64,000 nt of DNA, taken from NCBI RefSeq assembly GCF_004028095.1, contig NZ_SBHM01000007.1, positions 2,356,001-2,420,000 on the forward strand, written 5' to 3'. The notes beneath the pieces were generated by a model that was given only the letters and a program-made list of their open reading frames with translations, searched no databases and was not told the origin of the DNA. A program made the translations under genes and the position numbers. Below are positions 8,507 through 16,784 of this stretch, in pieces. Position 1 is the first letter of the stretch, and each line of letters starts with the position of its first letter. The DNA is from Paenarthrobacter ureafaciens. GTDB lineage: Bacteria > Actinomycetota > Actinomycetes > Actinomycetales > Micrococcaceae.

Positions 8507-9982
8507 CTACACGCCCGTGTAGACGGTTTTGCCCCACGTGAAGAAGTCCAGGGCGGACCGTCCTTGTTCGCGGAACGTGTTGGTGGAGGAGTCCTTGACC
8601 CCGCCGAACGGGACGTTGAGGTCCAGGCCAGCAGTGGGCCGGTTGACCTTGACCACGCCGGCCTGCGCACGGGCGGCGAAGTCCGTGGCGAGGGCGAGGG
8701 AATCGGTGCAGATGCCGGCGGTGAGTCCGTAGCGGGAGTCGTTGACGGCGGCAAGGCCTGCCTCGTAGTCGGGAACTTCCAGCACGGCCACTACCGGCCC
8801 GAAGATCTCTTCCGTGACTGCGGGGTCGTCCGAGGGCAGGTCGGTGAGCACCGCCGCCGGGAAGAGCAGCGCGCCGGAGGGGTCGCCGTCGTAAGTACCG
8901 TGCAGGAGGGATGCGCCGCGTTCGACGGCGGTGCGCACCGCTGCCTGGTCCTGCTCGAATTGCTGCCTGCTCACCACGGCGCCCATCCGGGTGCCATCCG
9001 CCAGGCCGTCACCGGTGCTGTAAGCGGCGGCTTCGGCCACCAACGCGTCAAGGAACGCTGCACGGATCCCGGGGGTAACGTACACCCGCGAGGTTGCCGT
9101 GCATGCCTGACCGGTGAGCCCGAATGCTCCGGCGGCCACTACTTGCGCGGCCTTGCGGGGATCGGCGTCGTCGAGGACCAGGACGCCGTTCTTGCCGCCC
9201 ATTTCCAGTTGCACCCGGGCACGGCGGGCGTTGAGGATTTCCTGCAATCCCAGGCCCACGTTGGTGGAACCGGTGAAGGACAGCCCGGCGATGCGGGGAT
9301 CGCAGGCCAGTGCGTCACCAACAACCCGGCCCTTGCCGTGGACGACGTTGAACACGCCGGCAGGGAGGCCTGCGTCCTGCAACGCCCGGGCGAGGTGGGT
9401 GGCGGAGAGGGGAGTGAGCTCAGCCGGTTTGATCACCACGGTGTTGCCGCTGATCAGGGCCGGTGCGGTCTTCCACGCAGGAATGGCGATGGGGAAGTTC
9501 CAGGGCGTGATCAGGCCTACAACGCCCAGGGCTTCGCGGCGGGTGGTGATGGTGGTGTCCGGGAGTCCGCTGGGCAGGACTTCGCCGGTGGCAGCCCAGC
9601 CGAGGGAGCCGAAGAAGCGCAGGACGTCCGAGGCGCGCTTCACTTCGCCCTTGGCTTCTGCCAGGGTCTTGCCTTCTTCCCGGACCAGGTCTTCGGCGAT
9701 GGCCCCCTGGCGTTCGATCAGCAGGTTCCCGGCGGCAAGGAGGATGGCGCCACGGGAGGGGGCCGGGAGCGCAGCCCACGCGGGCTGGGCAGCGGCGGCG
9801 GCGGTGATGGCGGCGTCGACGTCCTCGGCGCTCCCGCTGGGTGAGAGCGCTGCGAGCTCATCCGGACGGGCGGGGTTCATGCGCCGGGTGACGCCTTCGC
9901 CGAGCCATTGGCCGTTGATGAGGTGCTGGGCGGTGAGGGTGGCCTCGGCGGTGAGGGCAGTATCCAGAGTTGTGGAAGTCAT
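8507..9982 (-). CDS. NAD(P)-dependent aldehyde dehydrogenase, 2-oxoglutarate semialdehyde dehydrogenase-like
   Basis: 491 residues from the ATG at 9982 (the frame stays open further upstream but without family resemblance). Hallmarks of the aldehyde dehydrogenase superfamily are ITPWNFP with Asn162, the FTGST nucleotide motif (236-240), the general base Glu260 in LEMGGKNG and the nucleophile Cys294 in GQACTATSR. The C-terminal block PFGGVKDSSTNTFREQG and FFTWGKTVYTG resembles alpha-ketoglutaric semialdehyde dehydrogenases more than generic members. With a DapA-like lyase two genes upstream, this suggests a route that ends in 2-oxoglutarate, as in glucarate or hydroxyproline degradation; a benzaldehyde-type role is the main alternative. 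It sits between the SDR gene and fdxA. Confidence 0.85.
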   Translation of the reverse strand: MTSTTLDTALTAEATLTAQHLINGQWLGEGVTRRMNPARPDELAALSPSGSAEDVDAAITAAAAAQPAWAALPAPSRGAILLAAGNLLIERQGAIAEDLVREEGKTLAEAKGEVKRASDVLRFFGSLGWAATGEVLPSGLPDTTITTRREALGVVGLITPWNFPIAIPAWKTAPALISGNTVVIKPAELTPLSATHLARALQDAGLPAGVFNVVHGKGRVVGDALACDPRIAGLSFTGSTNVGLGLQEILNARRARVQLEMGGKNGVLVLDDADPRKAAQVVAAGAFGLTGQACTATSRVYVTPGIRAAFLDALVAEAAAYSTGDGLADGTRMGAVVSRQQFEQDQAAVRTAVERGASLLHGTYDGDPSGALLFPAAVLTDLPSDDPAVTEEIFGPVVAVLEVPDYEAGLAAVNDSRYGLTAGICTDSLALATDFAARAQAGVVKVNRPTAGLDLNVPFGGVKDSSTNTFREQGRSALDFFTWGKTVYTGV

Positions 9983-10004
9983 GATGGTCCTAACGTGGTG
10001 GGGT

Positions 10005-10832
10005 TCAGAGGCTGCGGATGAGGCCGCCGTCGCACCTGAGCGCGACTCCGGTGATGTACGACGCCGGCGCGCTGCACAGGAAGGCGGCAGCGGCACCGAA
10101 CTCGGCGGGTTCCCCATACCTGCGGGCGGGGATGGTCTTGCGGGATTCCAACTGGATGTCCTCCAAGGTGGTGCCGCGTCGCTTGGCCGCGGCCTGGTCC
10201 AGCTGGGTGACGCGGTCGGTGGCGATCCGGCCCGGAAGGAGGAGGTTCACCGTGACCTCGTCCAGCGCTACCTCGGCGGCGAGGGTCTTGAGGTAGCCGG
10301 CCAGTGCTGCCCGTCCGGTGTTGGAAACTGCCAGGTTGGGGAGGGGTGCGGTCACTCCGCTGGAACCGATCGCAAGGATGCGACCCCAGCGGCGTTCCCG
10401 CATGCCGGGCAGGACTTTCGACACCAAGGCATGATGCGGCTTGACCAGGAGGTCGAACGCCGCGGCCATGTCCTCGGAGGTCAGTGTTGCCGCAGCACCG
10501 GGCTTCGGGCCGGGGCCGTTGAGCACCAGGATGTCGATCGGCCCGAGGTTGGCCACGGTCTGGTCCACCGCGGACCCGATGCCCTCCGGGGTGCCGAGGT
10601 CCGCTTCGATGGCCACCGCGTCAAAGCCGCTGGTTCCCAAAGAACCGATGCCCAAGGTGCCGCTTCCGTAGGCTGCCTGGAGTTCGGCCACGATCTCCTT
10701 GGCACGGTCCCGGCGTCGTCCGACCACCGCCACCCGGACCCCTTCGGCGGCGAGCGCCCGGGCCACGGCCAGGCCGAGTCCGCCGGTGGAGGCGGCCACC
10801 AGTGCTGTCTTGCCTGCGATTCCGAGGTCCAT
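10005..10832 (-). CDS. SDR-family protein lacking the catalytic Tyr and Lys
   Basis: 275 residues from ATG 10832, which overlaps the stop of the DapA-like gene by 1 nt (TGATG), so translation is coupled. The fold is a short-chain dehydrogenase: cofactor motif AASTGGLG (13-20), LVLNGPGP in place of NNAG, IGSS (155-158) with the catalytic serine, and a normal C-terminus ITGVALRCDGGL. The YxxxK active site is replaced by Ser170-N-T-G-Arg174 in NLAVSNTGRAALAGYLKTL. Known families of such atypical SDRs exist, but their reactions are poorly defined. It could still use NAD(P) with another acid/base residue or be non-catalytic. Confidence 0.88.
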   Translation of the reverse strand: MDLGIAGKTALVAASTGGLGLAVARALAAEGVRVAVVGRRRDRAKEIVAELQAAYGSGTLGIGSLGTSGFDAVAIEADLGTPEGIGSAVDQTVANLGPIDILVLNGPGPKPGAAATLTSEDMAAAFDLLVKPHHALVSKVLPGMRERRWGRILAIGSSGVTAPLPNLAVSNTGRAALAGYLKTLAAEVALDEVTVNLLLPGRIATDRVTQLDQAAAKRRGTTLEDIQLESRKTIPARRYGEPAEFGAAAAFLCSAPASYITGVALRCDGGLIRSL

Positions 10833-11773
10833 CAGAAACTCCCTACTGCTGTACGGGCATCCAGTGCTGACGCCGCTTCCTTCAAGTGCACGGCCATGGA
10901 GCCACGCAAGGCTTCGGGGAAGGCGGCCGCGGGTGCCCGGACGCCGGAGTCCTTGATGAGTCCGCGCTCGCGGAGGCATTCCTTGCGGATGGCCAGTGCC
11001 ACCTTGGCCTGCTGCTCGAAATTGATGAGCGGCAGGTAGGGCTGCAGTTCGCGTTGAGCGGCCTCGTACCCGCCGTCCTGCCACGCCCGAACGCAGGCGA
11101 TCAGGGCTTCGGGGTAGGAGAAGCCGGTCATGGCGCCGGAGGCTCCTGCCATGAGTTCGTCCAGGAGGCCTTGGCCGCCCAGCCCGCCGAAGATGGAAAC
11201 CCCGACGGCGGCACTCAGTTCCGCGATGGCCACGCTGGTGGGCGGGGCCTCGGCTTTGACGGCGATGACGTACCCGCAGGCGTTCACCACGGAGGCCAGC
11301 GCGGGGGTGGGGATGCTGACTCCGCTGGCCAACGGGTAGTCCTGGAGGACTACGTTGGCCCCGGTTGCCCGGTGGATGGCGTCGAGGTGGGTGATCACCG
11401 GATCTGCCCGGGCGGAGTTGGCTTGCACCATGACCGCGGCCAGGCGTGGCCCGGCAACCTCCTGCGCTGCCGTGATCTCTTCGATGGCGGGCCGGGTGGC
11501 CAGTGCTGTCACGCCCACCACCAGGGGGAGGGTGGTGGATTCGACGACCGTTTCCAGGACGTCGCGGCGTTCCTGCGGCGTCAGGGCGGCTGCTTCGCCG
11601 AACACGCCAAGCACTGTGAGGCCGGTTGCCCCGATGTTCCCGTAGTGCTCCACGAGTTCGGCGAGGCTGTCCAGATCGACGTCCAGGGTGCTGCCTTGGA
11701 AGGGGGTTGCTACGACGCCCCAGACGCCGGCGGGCAGGGATTCACGGTTTTTGGGCGCAGAAGGGAGAGGCAT
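10832..11773 (-). CDS. DapA-family class I lyase/aldolase
   Basis: 313 residues. This is a TIM-barrel lyase of the dihydrodipicolinate synthase/N-acetylneuraminate lyase superfamily: VWGVVATPF near the N-terminus, LGVFGEAAAL (positions 55-64) where the family has GTTGE, Tyr146 in LQDYPLASG and the Schiff-base Lys173 in VIAVKAEAPP. It is unlikely to be the housekeeping DapA because it lies inside a catabolic operon with an aldehyde dehydrogenase of the 2-oxoglutarate semialdehyde type. Plausible activities are 5-dehydro-4-deoxyglucarate dehydratase or a keto-acid aldolase. A 77-nt gap with a tandem 14-nt repeat separates it from the upstream enoyl-CoA hydratase gene. Confidence 0.85.
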   Translation of the reverse strand: MPLPSAPKNRESLPAGVWGVVATPFQGSTLDVDLDSLAELVEHYGNIGATGLTVLGVFGEAAALTPQERRDVLETVVESTTLPLVVGVTALATRPAIEEITAAQEVAGPRLAAVMVQANSARADPVITHLDAIHRATGANVVLQDYPLASGVSIPTPALASVVNACGYVIAVKAEAPPTSVAIAELSAAVGVSIFGGLGGQGLLDELMAGASGAMTGFSYPEALIACVRAWQDGGYEAAQRELQPYLPLINFEQQAKVALAIRKECLRERGLIKDSGVRAPAAAFPEALRGSMAVHLKEAASALDARTAVGSF

Positions 11774-11788
11774 GGTGGTTCCTTTTCA

Positions 11789-11816
11789 ATGCGAACTGCT
11801 TGATGCGAACTGCTTG
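11789..11816. repeat. tandem 14-nt repeat in the leader of the DapA-like gene
   Basis: ATGCGAACTGCTTG occurs twice head to tail (11789-11802 and 11803-11816), 16 nt upstream of the DapA-like start on the minus strand. It may be a recent slippage duplication or a tandem protein or RNA binding site. Confidence 0.6.
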
Positions 11817-11850
11817 AGTGGGATGGCGGGGCTGGTGGTGCCGGGGACGT

Positions 11851-12657
11851 TTAGCGTCCCGGCCACACCGGCGGACGCTTTTCCTGGAAGGCGCGGACTC
11901 CTTCTGCGGAGTCTTCGCTGTCCAGTGCCGCCATCAATGCCGGCAGCCTGAGGCCGCGGGCTTCCTGGGCGCTCAGGTGCGCCGTTTGCGTCACCATCTG
12001 CTTGACGGCGCGCACGGAGGTGGGGGCGCATGCCAGGATCTGGTCCACCCAACGCCGGACGGCGGTGTCGAGTTGGTCAGCGGGCACTACTTCGTTGACC
12101 AGCCCCATGGACTGCATCTCCGCTGCGTCGGCCTTTCGTCCGGTAAGCAGCATTCCCATGGCTTGGGTGTAGGGCACCCGGCGCACCAGCTGGTGGATGC
12201 CGCCGTCGAGCGCCAGCCGCCCGACGCGGGGTTCAGTCAAACCGAACTTCGCGTCCGAAGCTGCGACGACGATGTCTGCACCGAGGACGATTTCCATGCC
12301 GCCGCCCAGGGCGTAGCCGTTGACGCGGGCGATGACGGGCACATCCAGGGTGGTGCGAAGGCTGAGCCCGCCGAAGCCGTTGGGGTCCAGGCCGGCCCAG
12401 TACTCCAGGCCGGTCTTGTCCACGGCGTCGGCGGACATGTCGGCGCCGACGCAGAAAGCACGCGGACCGGCACCGGTGACCACGACTGCCCGTACGGACG
12501 GATCGCTTTCCAGCTGGGACCAGATCCCGTTGAGCCGTGCGTGGGTGGCGCCGTCCACTGCGTTCAGCACGTGCTGACGGTCGATTGTCACTGTTGCCAC
12601 GCCGTCGGTGATGTCCAGTGTTACCTGGTCAACCCGTTCTTCGACCGTGATGCTCAT
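11851..12657 (-). CDS. enoyl-CoA hydratase/isomerase (crotonase) family enzyme
   Basis: 268 residues. Crotonase-fold signatures are visible: AFCVGADMS (first oxyanion-hole segment), NGYALGGGMEIVLGADIVVA (second oxyanion-hole Gly and the helix carrying an acidic residue) and FGLTEPRVGRLALDGGIHQL. The MEIVLGAD block is reminiscent of carnitinyl/crotonobetainyl-CoA hydratases (CaiD-like). Its start overlaps the stop of the CoA transferase gene by 4 nt (ATGA), so the two products probably act in sequence: CoA activation of a carboxylate, then hydration of a double bond. Substrate unknown. Confidence 0.9.
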   Translation of the reverse strand: MSITVEERVDQVTLDITDGVATVTIDRQHVLNAVDGATHARLNGIWSQLESDPSVRAVVVTGAGPRAFCVGADMSADAVDKTGLEYWAGLDPNGFGGLSLRTTLDVPVIARVNGYALGGGMEIVLGADIVVAASDAKFGLTEPRVGRLALDGGIHQLVRRVPYTQAMGMLLTGRKADAAEMQSMGLVNEVVPADQLDTAVRRWVDQILACAPTSVRAVKQMVTQTAHLSAQEARGLRLPALMAALDSEDSAEGVRAFQEKRPPVWPGR

Positions 12658-13919
12658 CGGAGCACTCCCAGCTTTTGCAGGCGTTCGATGGTTTCCTCAT
12701 CGAAGCCGTTCTCCAGCAGGACCTCCACGTTGTGCTCGCCCAGGCGCGGGGCCGTGCGGCGGATCGACGGCGGGGTTGCCGAGAGGCGGATGGGTGCGTT
12801 CAGCATTTTCACGGTGCCCACCGAGGGGTGTTCGGCTTCGACGATCATGCCGTTCGCTTCGGTCTGCGCGTCTGCGAGCGCCTGTTCCAGAGTGTGGACG
12901 GGGGCGTTCAGCAGCCCTTGTTCTTCCAGTTTGGCCGTCCAGTAGGCGGTGGTGTTGGTGGCGAAGTGTTCGCGGAAGATGGCCTGGAGGGCGGGCTTGT
13001 TCTTGAACTGCTGCTCCAGTGTTGCGAATCCGGGGCGTTCGGTGAGGTCCTCGTCGAGGTCCAGGGCGTCGGAGATCCGGGCCAGGGGATCGGGGGTGAA
13101 GCCGCCCACCATGCACACGGCGCCGTCGGTGGTTTCGAAGACTCCGGAGAGCGGCATGGCGCCCCAGTTGACCTCGTAGCCGCGGTTGAGCTGCATGCAC
13201 GCTTCCTGCATCTGCAGGTGCAGCATGGAGTCGTACATGGTCACTTCCACCTTTTGGCCAACGCCGGTGGTTTCCCGGGTGCGGAGGGCCAGGAGGATTC
13301 CCTGCATGAGGTGCATGCCGGTGATGTAGTCGCAGAGCGTGGTGGGGTAGATGGAGGGTTTGGTGTCCTCGGATTCCCTGCGCCACATGACCCCGGAGTA
13401 GGCCTGGGCGATGGCGTCCTGGCCGCCCTTGTGGGAGTAGGGTCCTACGGGTCCGAATCCGGTGCCGGAGGCCCAGATGACGCCGGGGTTCTGTGTTTTA
13501 AGGTCCTCGTAGCCGAAGCCCATGCGTTCCATGACCCCGGAACGGAAGTTGCTGACGACGACGTCCGCGTCAGCCATGAGGCGGTGGAGCACTTCGCGGC
13601 CTTCTTCGGTGCGGGTGTCCACGGAGACGCTGCGCTTGTTGCGGTTGATGGACAGGAAGATCGGGTTGTCCTGGCCGTCCTGGTCCGGGAAGGAGTTGCG
13701 GGAGATGTCTCCGGCTCCGGGACGCTCAACCTTGATGATGTCTGCGCCGTAGTCGCCCAGCAGCTGCGTGCAGGACGGGCCCATGAACACCTGGGTGAAG
13801 TCCACGATCTTGACGCCCTCCAGCGGGAGGGGCGTTGGTGCCGGGCCCGCGGCGGTGTGTTCCGCCGTCGTGCGTTCTGCCTGGGCGGTTTCGGTCTGGT
13901 CCACGGTCATGAGGCTCAT
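12654..13919 (-). CDS. family III CoA transferase (CaiB/BaiF family)
   Basis: 421 residues from ATG 13919, which overlaps the upstream FAD-gene stop by 4 nt (ATGA). Family III features are LEGVKIVDFTQVFMGPSC at 33-50, GADIIKVERPGAGD at 58-71, the Asp168 region GGQDAIAQAYSG that corresponds to the aspartyl-CoA residue, and the VEVTMYDSML helix. It moves CoA from a donor such as succinyl-CoA to a carboxylic acid. The first 30 residues (MSLMTVDQTETAQAERTTAE...) are low-complexity and may be a non-conserved extension; ATG 13910 is an alternative start. Together with the crotonase it forms a two-gene CoA module. Confidence 0.92.
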   Translation of the reverse strand: MSLMTVDQTETAQAERTTAEHTAAGPAPTPLPLEGVKIVDFTQVFMGPSCTQLLGDYGADIIKVERPGAGDISRNSFPDQDGQDNPIFLSINRNKRSVSVDTRTEEGREVLHRLMADADVVVSNFRSGVMERMGFGYEDLKTQNPGVIWASGTGFGPVGPYSHKGGQDAIAQAYSGVMWRRESEDTKPSIYPTTLCDYITGMHLMQGILLALRTRETTGVGQKVEVTMYDSMLHLQMQEACMQLNRGYEVNWGAMPLSGVFETTDGAVCMVGGFTPDPLARISDALDLDEDLTERPGFATLEQQFKNKPALQAIFREHFATNTTAYWTAKLEEQGLLNAPVHTLEQALADAQTEANGMIVEAEHPSVGTVKMLNAPIRLSATPPSIRRTAPRLGEHNVEVLLENGFDEETIERLQKLGVLR

Positions 13920-15280
13920 GCCAGTACCGCTGCTTCGGAGTCGACGGTGGCGTTCGACGACGGGACGTCGCCTGGGTCCGCACCGTGCCGGCGCATGCCG
14001 AGCTGGATGTCCGCTGCCGCGACGTCGCGGACCAGGATGTTGTTCTCCACGGCAAGGGCTGCCGCGACGCCCACTGCCTGGCCCATGGCCATGCAGGGCG
14101 GGATCTCGCGGGACATCTTCTGCGCCTCGGGCGTGGCGGAGTAGTGGCGGCCGGCCACGAGGAGCTGGTCCACTTCCTTGGGCAGGAGCGAGCGGTAGGG
14201 GTAGTAGTAGTCGCGTCCTCGGGCCACGGTGTCGGCGAAGTGCCGGCGCTGGGTGACGTCGTCCTTGGTCATGACGTACTCGCCCTGCAGGAGGCGGGTC
14301 TGTCGGACGCCCATCTGGGAAGCAACATCCAGCATGTAGCACTTCTCGAAGCCGGGCAGGTGGGCGCGGACGTAGTCCACTGCTTCGGAGATCTTGTCGC
14401 GGGCTGCGAACTCGGCTGCGGTCATGTCCGCGGGGTCCACGCCGTCGAAGCCGGTCATGTGCGGGGCGTTGCACCACACCACGCCCTCCACGGGGGTCTT
14501 GAGCCACCACAGTTCCCATGCGCCGCCGAGGATGCGCTTGATCTTGCGGTTGATGGCGCGTGCTTCCTTCGGGTTGGCCTGTTCGAAGGCTTCGGCCGCG
14601 TTGGTGTCCACGTTGCCGAGGCGGAAGACGAGGGTGGTGAGGTAGTTGTCCTTGGCGTAGCTGGCGCCGGCACGGGAGGCAACGTCAATGTCGCCGGTGG
14701 TGTCAATGACGACGTCGGCCGTGAAGGCCTGCGGGCCGAGCTTGGTTTCGCAGATGACGCCCTTGATGACGCCGTTGTCCACGATCGGCCGGGAGAACCA
14801 GGAGTGCAGGCGAAGATCGACGCCTGCTTCGCGGACGAGGTCGTTGGAGACGCGCTTCCAGCCGTCGGGATCGAAGGCTGCGGCGTAGCAGATGGGCTTG
14901 GGGTTGGTGTGGGAGTGGAAGTCGAAGGTGCCGTAGCGGCCCCACTTGTTCCACAGTTCCTCGGAGGTCTTGCGGTCATCTGCCGGCGGGACGATTGCGA
15001 GGCCCAGCTTCTGGAGGCGTTCGACGTACTCGGAGACGATGCCCGTGACCGTGATTTCCTGGCCGTTGATCATGTCGTCGAGGACCAGCACCATGCCGCC
15101 GGACGCGAGGCCACCCAGGGAGGAGTAGCGTTCCAGCAAGGTGACCTTGGCGCCGGAGCGGGCCGCGGTGACTGCGGCTGCCACGCCTGCGGGGCCACCG
15201 CCGACCACCAGTACATCGGAGCGGGAGATCACGGGCGCCTTGAGGTCCGCCGTCGTGGTGGCGAGTTCGAGGGAGTTCAT
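13916..15280 (-). CDS. FAD-dependent oxidoreductase (FAD_oxidored family)
   Basis: 454 residues from ATG 15280. The Rossmann FAD site VLVVGGGPAGVAAAVTAA lies near residue 24 and LLERYSSLGG closes the ribose-binding region; VVIDTTGDIDVASRAGA and a late CMAMGQAVGVAAALA block are typical of the FAD_oxidored (PF12831-like) family. Members oxidise diverse substrates and several lie with acid transporters; the sequence does not identify the substrate. The C-terminal 20 residues (GDVPSSNATVDSEAAVLA) look disordered. It follows the transporter gene by 11 nt and is coupled to the CoA transferase gene by overlap, so it is part of the same operon. Confidence 0.88.
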   Translation of the reverse strand: MNSLELATTTADLKAPVISRSDVLVVGGGPAGVAAAVTAARSGAKVTLLERYSSLGGLASGGMVLVLDDMINGQEITVTGIVSEYVERLQKLGLAIVPPADDRKTSEELWNKWGRYGTFDFHSHTNPKPICYAAAFDPDGWKRVSNDLVREAGVDLRLHSWFSRPIVDNGVIKGVICETKLGPQAFTADVVIDTTGDIDVASRAGASYAKDNYLTTLVFRLGNVDTNAAEAFEQANPKEARAINRKIKRILGGAWELWWLKTPVEGVVWCNAPHMTGFDGVDPADMTAAEFAARDKISEAVDYVRAHLPGFEKCYMLDVASQMGVRQTRLLQGEYVMTKDDVTQRRHFADTVARGRDYYYPYRSLLPKEVDQLLVAGRHYSATPEAQKMSREIPPCMAMGQAVGVAAALAVENNILVRDVAAADIQLGMRRHGADPGDVPSSNATVDSEAAVLA

Positions 15281-15291
15281 TTTTTCAGTCC

Positions 15292-16620
15292 TTACTTGCC
15301 GACGTGGATGCCGTTGGTGCGGCGTGCGGCGATGTAGAAAACGATGCTGAGGATGGACAGGACGGCCACGTAGACCGGGAAGATCCAGGTGAGGTTCAGC
15401 GACTGGAACCAGACCAGGAGGTAGGAGGCGGTGCCGCCGAAGATCGCCACGCCGATTCCGTAGCCGAGGGCGACGCCGGTGCCGCGGATGTTCTTGGGCA
15501 TCAGGGAGGAGCTGACCACGTTGTAGAGGGTCATGTTGAGGACCAGGACAATCGAGCCGCCCAGGAGGACTGCTGCGAAGCCGCCGATGCCCGGCTGTAC
15601 GTAGAGCAGCATCAGGAACACGGCCGGGATGGCCAGGACGCGGGTGACCAGGAACCACTTGGACATTGCCTTGCCGTCAGCCAGCTTGCCGACCACCCAG
15701 GAACCCACCACGAGGATGACGCCCAGGATGGTGGTGAGGGCGAAGACGGCCGTGGGGTCTTCCTTGAAGCCGCTGCGTGCGGCGCTGGGGAGTCCGACGT
15801 TCCAGGCGTAGTTGTAGGCCTGCGCTGCGCCGACCACGAAGATGATGGCCAGGACGGAGAGCCAATGCTTGCTGACGCCCTTCCAGACGGCGCGCGGGGT
15901 GTTGGTGGCCATTTCCTCTTCCTTGAGGGTCTCCGGAAGGGAGCGCCGCAGGTAGAGGACCACGAAGCCGAAGAGGGCTCCGATGATGAACGGCACGCGC
16001 CATCCCCATTCGCCCATGGCTGCGGCGCCGAGCACGAGGCTGCACAGGAAGCTCACGAGGGAGGCCATGAGGATGCCGATGTTGACGTAGAAGGACATGA
16101 TGCCGGCGACGTAGCCTTCACGGCCTTCCGGCGCCAGTTCCACGGCGTGGGAGGTGGAGAGGGGAGCTTCAATGCCGGTGGAGATGCCCTGCAGGATGCG
16201 GCACACCACCAGGATGATGCCCGCCCAGGCGCCGATGGTGGCGTAGCTGGGGGTGACGGCGATGACCAAGGTGGTGCCGGCCATCAGCATGATGGACAGC
16301 AACATCACCCGGCGCCGGCCGATGCGGTCTGCGAGGGTTCCCAGCAGGATGCCGCCCAACGGGCGGAAGGCGAATCCGACGGCGAACACGGCCAAGGCGT
16401 TCAGGGTTGCGGACAGGGGTTCGGTGCCGGGGAAGAAGTTCGGTCCAATGAAGGCTGACAAGAGTCCGAAGACCATCCAGTCGTACCATTCAAGGGCGTT
16501 TCCCAGGCCAAGGCCAAGGAGTCCTTTGCGGACCTCGGGTGTGAACCCGGCGTTCTTGGAACGGGAGTCGGTGATGGGCTTTGGTGCGGGGACGGCATTG
16601 TCCGTTTGGATGTCGAGCAT
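15292..16620 (-). CDS. MFS transporter, metabolite:H+ symporter (MHS) family
   Basis: 442 residues from ATG 16620, about 12 hydrophobic segments. Family marks are GNALEWYDWMVFGLLSAFIG at the first helix, the loop LADRIGRRRVM between helices 2 and 3, and LQGISTGIE in helix 4. The NALEWYDW pattern is characteristic of the MHS group, which takes up small carboxylates, betaines or proline with protons (KgtP, ProP, ShiA). It is the first structural gene of the operon, so it probably imports the compound that the CoA transferase, hydratase and oxidoreductase degrade. Confidence 0.92.
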   Translation of the reverse strand: MLDIQTDNAVPAPKPITDSRSKNAGFTPEVRKGLLGLGLGNALEWYDWMVFGLLSAFIGPNFFPGTEPLSATLNALAVFAVGFAFRPLGGILLGTLADRIGRRRVMLLSIMLMAGTTLVIAVTPSYATIGAWAGIILVVCRILQGISTGIEAPLSTSHAVELAPEGREGYVAGIMSFYVNIGILMASLVSFLCSLVLGAAAMGEWGWRVPFIIGALFGFVVLYLRRSLPETLKEEEMATNTPRAVWKGVSKHWLSVLAIIFVVGAAQAYNYAWNVGLPSAARSGFKEDPTAVFALTTILGVILVVGSWVVGKLADGKAMSKWFLVTRVLAIPAVFLMLLYVQPGIGGFAAVLLGGSIVLVLNMTLYNVVSSSLMPKNIRGTGVALGYGIGVAIFGGTASYLLVWFQSLNLTWIFPVYVAVLSILSIVFYIAARRTNGIHVGK

Positions 16621-16735
16621 GGAAATTTCCTTACGCTTACGCCGGAGAGGGCGTGAAAGGGTATGACGCAGGGACGCCTGTTGGAGGAAGCGCCTGATGC
16701 GAAAGTGGCAAGGAGTGTCAGCGGCCACGGGTTCG

Positions 16736-16745
16736 TGTCCGGACA
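16736..16745. promoter_or_regulatory. palindrome TGTCCGGACA upstream of the transporter operon
   Basis: Perfect 10-bp palindrome about 115 nt upstream of the MHS transporter start, between it and the XRE regulator gene. Candidate operator; a similar GTGTCCGG core occurs in the dyad at 51733-51746. Confidence 0.35.
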
Positions 16746-16764
16746 GTTAAGGGAAAACGCCTGG

Positions 16765-16780
16765 CCCGCCCGGGGGCGGG
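16765..16780 (-). terminator. GC-rich hairpin after the XRE-cupin gene
   Basis: CCCGCC (16765-16770) and GGCGGG (16775-16780) around CGGG, 4 nt downstream of the regulator stop on the minus strand. It lacks a clear T-run, so termination efficiency is uncertain. Confidence 0.35.
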
Positions 16781-16784
16781 TGCG

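Noticed and set aside
8150..11039. Long plus-strand open frames (8150-9844, 9114-11039)
   Set aside because: They are antisense to the aldehyde dehydrogenase and SDR genes, whose catalytic motifs are clear.
12654..14519. Long N-terminal extension of the CoA transferase
   Set aside because: The extra 200 residues overlap the FAD oxidoreductase gene in another frame; ATG 13919 with the ATGA overlap gives a normal-length enzyme.
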